DNA of 8,812 nt from positions 1 to 8,812 of the forward strand of contig DQOT01000166.1 in the NCBI GenBank assembly GCA_015658495.1, written 5' to 3'. This DNA comes from Fidelibacterota bacterium (lineage in GTDB: Bacteria; Fidelibacterota; Marinisomatia; Marinisomatales; UBA1611). Under the pieces are notes generated by a model that made no database searches, was not told where the DNA came from, and saw only the letters and a list, made by a program, of their open reading frames with translations. Of the stretch, positions 1-5,298 are shown piece by piece. The translations under genes and the position numbers were made by a program. Positions within the stretch are counted from its first letter, which is position 1, and the number at the start of each line of letters is the position of its first letter.

Positions 1-153
1 GTGGTCTGTGCATTGCGCCGATAAGATTGTTGCTACTAAAAGTTCATGAGCCGACTTATAATGGAGAGAACATTTTGAATCCGGATAGGCATCAGAAAGT
101 CTGCGAACGATTTCCGTTGCCCGTTCCCGTTTTTTGGCTTTGGATTCTCTCAA
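1..153 (-). CDS. nth: Endonuclease III, N-terminal fragment (cut by left window edge)
   Basis: This reading frame is open from the left edge up to about position 153 and encodes the first 51 residues of an endonuclease III-like DNA glycosylase/AP lyase, a base-excision-repair enzyme that removes oxidised pyrimidines. The recognisable stretches are ERATEIVRRLSDAYPD, a Cys followed by L-x-Y, and HELLVATILSAQCTDH, which matches the conserved helix of the family (LL-A-x-LSAQ-x-TD in E. coli Nth). The catalytic Lys in the helix-hairpin-helix, the catalytic Asp and the 4Fe-4S cysteines lie beyond the window. No in-frame ATG exists near the expected N-terminus. The best start is a TTG at 153-151, which overlaps the TGA stop of the upstream receiver-like gene (TTGA) and gives an N-terminus of the usual length. 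Rare ATT codons at 162 and 159 are weaker options. The family is secure; the exact start is inferred. Confidence 0.88.
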   Translation of the reverse strand, partial: MRESKAKKRERATEIVRRLSDAYPDSKCSLHYKSAHELLVATILSAQCTDH

Positions 154-494
154 GCCAATAATTCGTCTAACAGATTCGGCATATTTTTGACAAGGCTGGC
201 TCGCGGAATAATTACATCGCACCCGGCTGAACGTAATTTTGACTGTTCCCGGTTATTGATCTTTGTCATGGTTCCAATCACTTTGAGCCCACGGCGTTTA
301 AGTTCAGCCACCAACCCTACTGATGAGAAAATAGCTTCATCCATGTCTACGACAGCGAGTTTTGCTGGTTCGGGAAATGAATCCGGATCTGTATTCTCAT
401 CGCTGAATTCCACATTTTTTTCCTTATCTACGCAGGCAGATGACAAGCGCGAACCCAATTCAAAATCTTTTACAAATAAAAGGACCTCAGGCAT
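150..494 (-). CDS. Small stand-alone receiver-like (CheY-fold, probably degenerate) protein
   Basis: This 114-residue protein has the length and alternating beta/alpha pattern of a single response-regulator receiver domain with no output domain. By hand alignment to CheY, beta-1 is EVLLFVKDFELG, where K9-D10 replaces the acidic DD pair so only D10 is kept. Beta-3 is LAVVDMDEA, with D50 at the phosphoacceptor position. Beta-4 is KVIGTMT, with M76 at the conserved Thr/Ser position (T75 and T77 are adjacent). The SAGCDVIIPRAS segment resembles the usual AGA-x-x-Y-x-x-KP, with R98 where the invariant Lys would be. Retained Asp but altered switch residues suggest a pseudo-receiver or atypical receiver used for protein binding rather than normal phosphorelay. 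Its ATG directly follows the TAA of the DUF309 gene with no spacing and has a clear GGAG site. Its TGA overlaps the proposed nth start. No partner kinase is visible. Confidence 0.72.
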   Translation of the reverse strand: MPEVLLFVKDFELGSRLSSACVDKEKNVEFSDENTDPDSFPEPAKLAVVDMDEAIFSSVGLVAELKRRGLKVIGTMTKINNREQSKLRSAGCDVIIPRASLVKNMPNLLDELLA

Positions 495-863
495 TTACAA
501 CTCCAATGTGGGTACGACATCCCAATCAAAGTCTGAAGGATCATTTAATCCATCATACGTGAGTCGTACCATTTCAATTTGATTCAATAAAACAGATACA
601 TTGATTCCCCGATGAACACCAGAAAATTCCTGAAATTTTTCTTTACATTTTCTCAATAGATTTTTAGCACCATTCATATTTCCGTTTCCGATGTGGACAA
701 AACTCACGGCCAACTGGATCAATCCCTGAACAAACTTTCGGTCTTCTAAATAATAATCAGACCAAAGATCCTCCCATGCTTCATGGGCTTCAAAATAATC
801 CATAGCTTTGTATTGCTTCATCCCTTCCCGAAATAGATTCTCCTTTTTTGCGTCTTCATTCAC
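495..863 (-). CDS. DUF309 family protein
   Basis: This 122-residue, mostly helical protein is of unknown biochemical function. It matches the DUF309 family: a start-proximal F-x-x-G (residues 11-14), then FEAHEAWEDLW at 24-34 (the hallmark AHE-x-WE-x-W), then RKFVQGLIQLAVSF at 42-55 and H57-x-G-N-G-N with GAKNLL at 65-70. These cover the conserved core of small DUF309 proteins, so it appears full length. The start is a GTG at 863-861. The nearby ATG at 859 is out of frame and the next in-frame ATG (residue 15) would remove conserved sequence. The first 8 bp overlap the end of the metallo-hydrolase gene, and its TAA abuts the ATG of the receiver-like gene, suggesting translational coupling. 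The family is known only from sequence and structural genomics, so no function is assigned. Confidence 0.85.
   Translation of the reverse strand: MNEDAKKENLFREGMKQYKAMDYFEAHEAWEDLWSDYYLEDRKFVQGLIQLAVSFVHIGNGNMNGAKNLLRKCKEKFQEFSGVHRGINVSVLLNQIEMVRLTYDGLNDPSDFDWDVVPTLEL
501..504 (-). promoter_or_regulatory. Ribosome binding site (GGAG) of the receiver-like gene
   Basis: On the minus strand GGAG lies six bases before the ATG at 494, inside the last codons of the DUF309 gene. It is the clearest Shine-Dalgarno match in the window. Most other starts here lack one, as is common in FCB-group bacteria. It supports independent initiation of this gene at that ATG. Confidence 0.6.
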
Positions 864-1707
864 TGATGGTCACGGACTCTTTCATCTTAAAATGTTTTCC
901 ATCTTGATGAAGGGTGCAAGCTTGGATATGCGGATCATGTTCAAAAAATAGGATCCAATTTTCATCCACCATTTTTGGAAGTAATTCTGCTTTTTCCTGA
1001 ACCGTGACCACAGGGTGAATATCATATGCCATGACCCAGGGAACAGGAATATGCGCAACCATGGGAAAAATATCCGCACCGTAAAATACAGATCGATTCC
1101 CATGGGAGATTACTGGATGCATCAACCCTGTTGTGTGTCCATATGTCAAATATGGTTCAATACCCTCAATGAATGATTCGTGGCCATCCACAATTTCCAT
1201 CATTCCGTTTTCAGCCAGAACTTTCCAATCAATTTCCATAAAACTACCGGAATCTTTTTGGCTCGGATGGTTTGCCAAATCCCAATTCTCCTGGGAGACC
1301 CAATATTTAGCATTTGGGAATGTGGGTACAATCTTCCCATCTTCGATTTTCGTATTGCCACCGATGTGATCAAAATGAAGATGGGTACAAAACACATCTG
1401 TAATATCATCGGCAGTAAATCCATACTTCGCCAATGAAGATTCTATGTTATAACGGGATGTATCAATGTTGTAGATTTTCTTGAATTTTTCGTCCCACTT
1501 GGTGCCGTTGCCAGTGTCAATTAGAATCTTTCGATCATCGCTTACCAATAATAAAGAACGGGTCACCATTCCGATTCTGTTCATTTCATCAGCAGGCGCC
1601 TGTTTCTCCCAAAGCAGTTTTGGAATGATCCCGAACATGGCACCGCCGTCCAATCTAAATTCGGATGTTTCTATACTATATAAAGTGTATTTGCCAATCT
1701 TCATCAT
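856..1707 (-). CDS. Metallo-beta-lactamase-fold hydrolase
   Basis: This 283-residue predicted cytoplasmic enzyme has no signal peptide. The complete metal site is visible: THLHFDHIGG at 108-117 gives H109, H111, D113 and H114; YGHTTG at 189-194 gives H191; FYGADI at 208-213 gives the bridging D212; and FFEHDPH at 254-260 gives H257. The N-terminal DGGAMFGIIPK (20-30) and ILIDTG (61-66) are typical of a broad MBL branch that includes N-acyl-homoserine lactonases and methyl parathion hydrolase-like enzymes. A two-metal (probably zinc) hydrolase acting on a lactone, ester or similar small molecule is therefore likely, but the substrate cannot be read from sequence. The ATG at 1707 overlaps the TGA of the upstream helical-protein gene (ATGA), with a second Met directly after. 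The 3' end overlaps the DUF309 gene by 8 bp. The coupling suggests co-production with these neighbours. Confidence 0.9.
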   Translation of the reverse strand: MMKIGKYTLYSIETSEFRLDGGAMFGIIPKLLWEKQAPADEMNRIGMVTRSLLLVSDDRKILIDTGNGTKWDEKFKKIYNIDTSRYNIESSLAKYGFTADDITDVFCTHLHFDHIGGNTKIEDGKIVPTFPNAKYWVSQENWDLANHPSQKDSGSFMEIDWKVLAENGMMEIVDGHESFIEGIEPYLTYGHTTGLMHPVISHGNRSVFYGADIFPMVAHIPVPWVMAYDIHPVVTVQEKAELLPKMVDENWILFFEHDPHIQACTLHQDGKHFKMKESVTISE

Positions 1708-2675
1708 ATGAGTTGATCTAATCTTGCGCCAAGGATTCCAAGTTGGGTTGGCGAAGCTGTTTTAAAAAGGGTTCTCACCGCCTCTAAAATTACCAATGCA
1801 TTTGCTTTTTCAGATTGGGAGTTTTGACTTTTAACAATGGTTTCTGCTTCATGGATAAAATTTCTCTTTTTATCTTTCAATAGCCAATGGTCGGGACTTG
1901 GCTTAATATTTGATGCGGTAAAAAAGGTCTGGGAACACCAATGACTTATTTCTCTCTGATATCCTCGAATTCTGACATAATCACCCTCCCATAATCTTGA
2001 AACTGAAGCCAATAATGAAAGGTCACCGGATTCAATCATCAAATCATGAATTTTACTCGGAGATGAATCTGCCTGATCATGAGGTTCTAGCAATGCTTTT
2101 CCACTCATCCACTCCAGAATGCATTTTGTAAATGCCCAGGTATCTTTTTTTGCATCCTTGAATTGATAAGCACGCAATAAATGAAAAATGAAAATGGCAT
2201 TTCTTTCACAATCTTGTAGTGCTAACTCTGCCAATGCATCCATAGTCCCACGAGATCGGTCTGAAGCCATAAATGTTTTGGCGGTTAATGTCTGTAGTTC
2301 TTCCCATTTCCCTTGTTGACAGGCATCTTCCAAATCACCGAGAAATGCTGTAAGCCCAATGCCATCTCTAACGACCTCATCTAATTGTGTTTGATCATCA
2401 TCTCGGAATTCAAAAGCACATAAATAATCAACCGAAAATTCAAGGAGTGGTTTCGAAGGATTTTCCCGATCATCCCCAATGAAATTCTTGATTGAATTCA
2501 AGATACAAACTGGATGAATATCATTCAACGATTGTAATGAAATAGAAACGCTGCAAAATAAAAGGTCATTCAATAATTGAACGAGCGGGGTGCCAGAGAT
2601 ATTTTTAGAATAGAATTTGTGACAGGCTTGCCTGTCTTGATTGAATAAGGCAGACCGAAAGGATGAATCCGTCAT
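1704..2675 (-). CDS. Unrecognised helical protein, Cys/His-rich for its context
   Basis: I do not recognise this 323-residue protein. It has no signal peptide or clear membrane segment and reads as mostly alpha-helical and soluble. Notable segments are NDIHPVCILNSI (51-62), FLGDLEDACQQGKW (111-124), IFIFHLLRAYQF (161-172), KIHDLMIESGDLSLLASVS (208-226) and REISHWCSQTFF (241-252). It carries eight cysteines (18, 41, 57, 86, 119, 156, 185, 247) and eight histidines (19, 54, 165, 199, 210, 245, 263, 275), spread out rather than in CxxC pairs. Helices with recurring His could bind metal or cofactor, as in some helical oxidases, but I cannot place it in a family. The ATG at 2675 follows the lipoprotein stop by 20 nt without a clear Shine-Dalgarno. 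Its TGA overlaps the ATG of the metallo-hydrolase by 4 bp, so the two products are probably made together and may act in one pathway. Confidence 0.8.
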   Translation of the reverse strand: MTDSSFRSALFNQDRQACHKFYSKNISGTPLVQLLNDLLFCSVSISLQSLNDIHPVCILNSIKNFIGDDRENPSKPLLEFSVDYLCAFEFRDDDQTQLDEVVRDGIGLTAFLGDLEDACQQGKWEELQTLTAKTFMASDRSRGTMDALAELALQDCERNAIFIFHLLRAYQFKDAKKDTWAFTKCILEWMSGKALLEPHDQADSSPSKIHDLMIESGDLSLLASVSRLWEGDYVRIRGYQREISHWCSQTFFTASNIKPSPDHWLLKDKKRNFIHEAETIVKSQNSQSEKANALVILEAVRTLFKTASPTQLGILGARLDQLI

Positions 2676-2695
2676 TTGCTAATGGATTCTAAAAA

Positions 2696-3397
2696 TCATT
2701 TTTTCTTCTTTTTGGTGGGCCCTAAATACATAAAAAATTGGAGCGATAATCCGGTTAACCTGGAAAATTCTGATGGAAATCCTTCGTATTTATGCGGATA
2801 TTTTTTATAACTACTCCCAAATTCATTCACAATCGTAGTGTCTGATGGGTCCCAATTCGCAGTCATTACTTTCGATAATGGCATGGATCTGAAATCATGA
2901 AAGTAGCCCACTTCAAATCCCCATTTTGTACTGATTCGCCGGCCATAAAGCATTCCAAATCTCACACTTTGCCCACCGGAAACACCTTTGGGAATAAGCA
3001 TACAGCGATACCCCCTCCACGATGTACCAAAAGGATTCTTCACATTGACCCGTTTATCACCCTTGAATTTGTAATAGGTAAAATCAAAACTTGAATTTGG
3101 TGCCAGATTATAGGCAATATTAATTACATCCCACCGCCGATCTCTTTTCATGAGAACACGATTCAGATCAATGCCGGTACCAGATAAAGGAATGCCTGCT
3201 CGTAAACCAAGATCGGTATATTGCCCTAAGCCGTGTCGAGCCCAAATGACGGGAATCAAATTTTCTACCGAGAAAGTAAACCCCATATTCGTTTCACCTT
3301 TCTTGGGCATTTGTGGAAAAACAGGTGGGTGAGATGCGCAGCCGGACCCCCAAAGGATGACTGCAATTAAAAGAAGAATAGGATTCCGTTTCATCAT
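2696..3397 (-). CDS. Probable outer-membrane lipoprotein with beta-rich domain
   Basis: This 233-residue protein begins with a positive MMKR, a hydrophobic stretch (7-16) and WGSGCAS, giving a candidate lipid-modified Cys at 20. The lipobox is non-standard (Gly rather than Leu at -3), as is often tolerated in Bacteroidetes-related phyla. The mature part alternates short aromatic and polar strands (MGFTFSVENLIPVIW 38-52, WDVINIAYNLA 89-99, SFDFTYYKFKG 103-113, QSVRFGMLYGRR 143-154, WGFEVGYFHDF 159-169, LSLQFFMYLG 217-226), the pattern of a small outer-membrane beta-barrel or beta-sandwich. The protein ends in five lysines, unlike a barrel that ends in an aromatic residue. The family is not recognised. 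The start is the first of two tandem ATGs, with no clear ribosome site. It sits 54 nt after the T9SS-cargo gene and 20 nt before the helical-protein gene. Confidence 0.78.
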   Translation of the reverse strand: MMKRNPILLLIAVILWGSGCASHPPVFPQMPKKGETNMGFTFSVENLIPVIWARHGLGQYTDLGLRAGIPLSGTGIDLNRVLMKRDRRWDVINIAYNLAPNSSFDFTYYKFKGDKRVNVKNPFGTSWRGYRCMLIPKGVSGGQSVRFGMLYGRRISTKWGFEVGYFHDFRSMPLSKVMTANWDPSDTTIVNEFGSSYKKYPHKYEGFPSEFSRLTGLSLQFFMYLGPTKKKKK

Positions 3398-3414
3398 AGC
3401 GGCGAGGAAAATAC

Positions 3415-3430
3415 AGAGATCTCTTGAGAG
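3415..3430. repeat. Short palindrome in the lipoprotein gene leader
   Basis: The 54-nt gap upstream of the lipoprotein gene holds the perfect 10-bp palindrome AGAGATCTCT (3415-3424), followed by TGAGAG, so CTCTTGAGAG (3421-3430) is a second, overlapping inverted repeat with a 2-nt centre. It could be an operator half-site pair or a minor hairpin. It is short enough to occur by chance and has no T-run, so it is not a terminator. Confidence 0.25.
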
Positions 3431-3451
3431 TATAAACGGAAAAGGAGCCGA

Positions 3452-5221
3452 TTATTTCAAATAGATCATTTTACGGCTAAAGATCGCCGGAGGCCTTTGA
3501 TCAACCTGCGCCTGAATCGTGAAAAAGTAAATGCCTGTGGAGCGACCTTCCCCATTCCAATTATAATTGTAATTTCCCGAAGTGATGAATTCATTCTCCA
3601 TAAATTTGTCATGGATCCGCCCCGTCGCATCCGTGATATACAATGAAACAGTCGCATCTTCCAAAAGATCAAATGTGATACGGGTTTGTCCATTAAATGG
3701 ATTCGGATAATTTTGGTAGAGTACAAATAATTCCGGAAGCAAGTCTGTTTCAAAGGAATCTTTGATGGGCTTGTTGGTGATCCCCAAGGTGGTTGATTCT
3801 GTATAATGCCAAGGGCCGCCATCAGGCATCCGACTGATCGCAACCGGGAGGGTGTCCAATAAAATATACTCAAGCGTTGATGTTTCTTCACCCTCATTTT
3901 TCATGAAGGAAATGAGTATCGGATATTCAATTTCTACTTCAAGCATGAGGGATGAATCTTGATATTGTATCTCGAAACCGGGGAATGTTTCAAGGTCCCA
4001 AATTATTTCACCCTTAAGCACAAATGAATATTGGTCTTCATATTCCGGATTCCCTGCTACTTCAAGATGGAGATTTTTCGTATAAGGGTTCCAGGTCAAT
4101 TCATTGAGCCACAGAGATGTTTCAGATAGTCCAACTCTCATAATCATTTGATCATCCTTTGGAATAAAATCACCATTCAAGGTAAAATAAATCGATTCAT
4201 CAAAAATAAGTGGACACGTTTGAATAAAAATATCATCCATCATCAGGTCAACAGTGATCCAATGATTCGGAACGATTACCTTGAACATTGGTTCGTGCTC
4301 TTTTTGGTATTCACCCAGATTCACATATTCATCACCGGAGAGAAGAAATAATTCAGATGAACTGATCTGATCAGGGTGGAATATGTAAAGCTCCAATTCC
4401 TTTTGATTTTCTTCCGTAATCTTATAGCCAATGATTCGAATGGGTGCAGTTGTTTCCAACATTTCTATCGCCTTTGGATATTCTGAATACAAAAGATTCC
4501 ATTGACCTCTAGTAGCGGCTACCGCTTTTTCAACTTCTGATTGCCAAATGTCAGGATTCATTAAAAAATGATTGCGGTAAATGGACTCATGGGCTAAAAC
4601 TTTATCGATCAATTCGGAACTTGGGATGATTTCTTCAATGATTTGAAGAGACTGTTCGGCTGTTTTTAGTAATTCGATGGGGTAATTTTCAAACCAAATG
4701 TATTTAACTCGTTTTGTCAATTTTAATAAATCAACGATTGGCTGGAAATTCCCATACAAGTCTGTGCTCAATGCTTGCCCTAAGATTTGAGATAATACCA
4801 AATCTTGAACAGTTCCAATTTTCGGATCAAATGCCAACGAATCTTCAATAGTCAAGCAGGTGCCAAATGCTGGTGTTTTAGTATCACTAGTAAAAACAGT
4901 CCCAAAGGTATCTTCTATTTCAATTTTATAAAAATACCTGGCATTCGGTTCACATCGAAGATCGAGGTAAATATCTTGATCTAGTGTTAATACTGTTAAT
5001 AATTCAAAATCAAATTGGCCGGATTCCTGAACGAAAATTCGGACCTGATTTGCAAGGATCGTATCGGGATAGGACCATTCGATCAATAGAGATCCTTGGC
5101 CATCATAAATAGAGACATCGACGGGATAAGCATGCAAATCCCCTGTTTGGGGCTGTACAGCCTCAACCAGTCCAAAAACAAAGATGGCTTGCAGTGAGAT
5201 AAATTTGATTTTGCTTTTCAT
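3452..5221 (-). CDS. Secreted T9SS cargo protein of unknown function, fibronectin-III-like N-terminus
   Basis: This 589-residue protein (counted from the ATG at 5221) starts with a signal peptide: KSKIK, a hydrophobic core, then a likely cut near VEA-VQP around residue 22. Residues about 30-122 look like a fibronectin-III-type beta-sandwich (LLIEWSYPD near 45-53, RYFYKIEIEDTFG near 95-107). Residues about 128-255 are probably helical, and about 260-480 are beta-rich with repeated short strands. The C-terminus is a type-A Por/T9SS sorting domain: QNYPNPFNG at 503-511, VSLYITDATGR, GIYFFTIQA near 563-571, and a final KMIYLK. It should cross the outer membrane by T9SS and be anchored or released. 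No catalytic motif is apparent, so a binding or structural role is possible but unproven. The frame extends to a GTG at 5245, but the ATG gives a better signal peptide and has a GAGAGA 7 nt upstream. Confidence 0.85.
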   Translation of the reverse strand: MKSKIKFISLQAIFVFGLVEAVQPQTGDLHAYPVDVSIYDGQGSLLIEWSYPDTILANQVRIFVQESGQFDFELLTVLTLDQDIYLDLRCEPNARYFYKIEIEDTFGTVFTSDTKTPAFGTCLTIEDSLAFDPKIGTVQDLVLSQILGQALSTDLYGNFQPIVDLLKLTKRVKYIWFENYPIELLKTAEQSLQIIEEIIPSSELIDKVLAHESIYRNHFLMNPDIWQSEVEKAVAATRGQWNLLYSEYPKAIEMLETTAPIRIIGYKITEENQKELELYIFHPDQISSSELFLLSGDEYVNLGEYQKEHEPMFKVIVPNHWITVDLMMDDIFIQTCPLIFDESIYFTLNGDFIPKDDQMIMRVGLSETSLWLNELTWNPYTKNLHLEVAGNPEYEDQYSFVLKGEIIWDLETFPGFEIQYQDSSLMLEVEIEYPILISFMKNEGEETSTLEYILLDTLPVAISRMPDGGPWHYTESTTLGITNKPIKDSFETDLLPELFVLYQNYPNPFNGQTRITFDLLEDATVSLYITDATGRIHDKFMENEFITSGNYNYNWNGEGRSTGIYFFTIQAQVDQRPPAIFSRKMIYLK

Positions 5222-5228
5222 TGTGAAA

Positions 5229-5242
5229 TCTCTCAGGCGAGA
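5229..5242 (-). promoter_or_regulatory. Weak Shine-Dalgarno-like site within a small inverted repeat
   Basis: On the minus strand GAGAGA (5234-5229) lies 7 nt before the ATG at 5221 and favours that start over the GTG at 5245. Its first four bases form the right arm of TCTC-GCCT-GAGA (5242-5231), a 4-bp hairpin that could partly hide the site. The match to the consensus is poor and the stem is short. Confidence 0.25.
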
Positions 5243-5298
5243 CACAATTTCGAGGTATTATTTGACGGAGGCAAGAGATTCCTCCCGGGTGGGGGAAA

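Noticed and set aside
187..582. Plus-strand open frame of 131 codons across the receiver-like and DUF309 genes
   Set aside because: It lies opposite two genes with recognisable protein patterns, has low-complexity Ser-rich content with no domain, and spans their junction. It is an antisense shadow.
856..1707. True beta-lactamase (antibiotic resistance)
   Set aside because: There is no signal peptide for periplasmic export, and motifs such as GGAMFGIIPK and GHTTG fit the general MBL hydrolase branch rather than class B beta-lactamases.
3466..3897. Minus-strand open frame of 143 codons inside the T9SS-cargo gene
   Set aside because: It is an alternative frame under the T9SS sorting domain, which is clearly coded in the other frame. 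Its composition is not protein-like.
5243..5245. GTG as the start of the T9SS-cargo protein
   Set aside because: It would add eight residues with an acidic Asp in front of a good signal peptide. The ATG at 5221 gives a normal signal peptide and has a better-placed ribosome-site-like sequence.
5246..5298. GGAGG...CCTCC inverted repeat after the subtilase gene as a terminator
   Set aside because: The stem is only 5 bp with a 9-nt loop and no T-run follows on the minus strand, so a rho-independent terminator is not supported.
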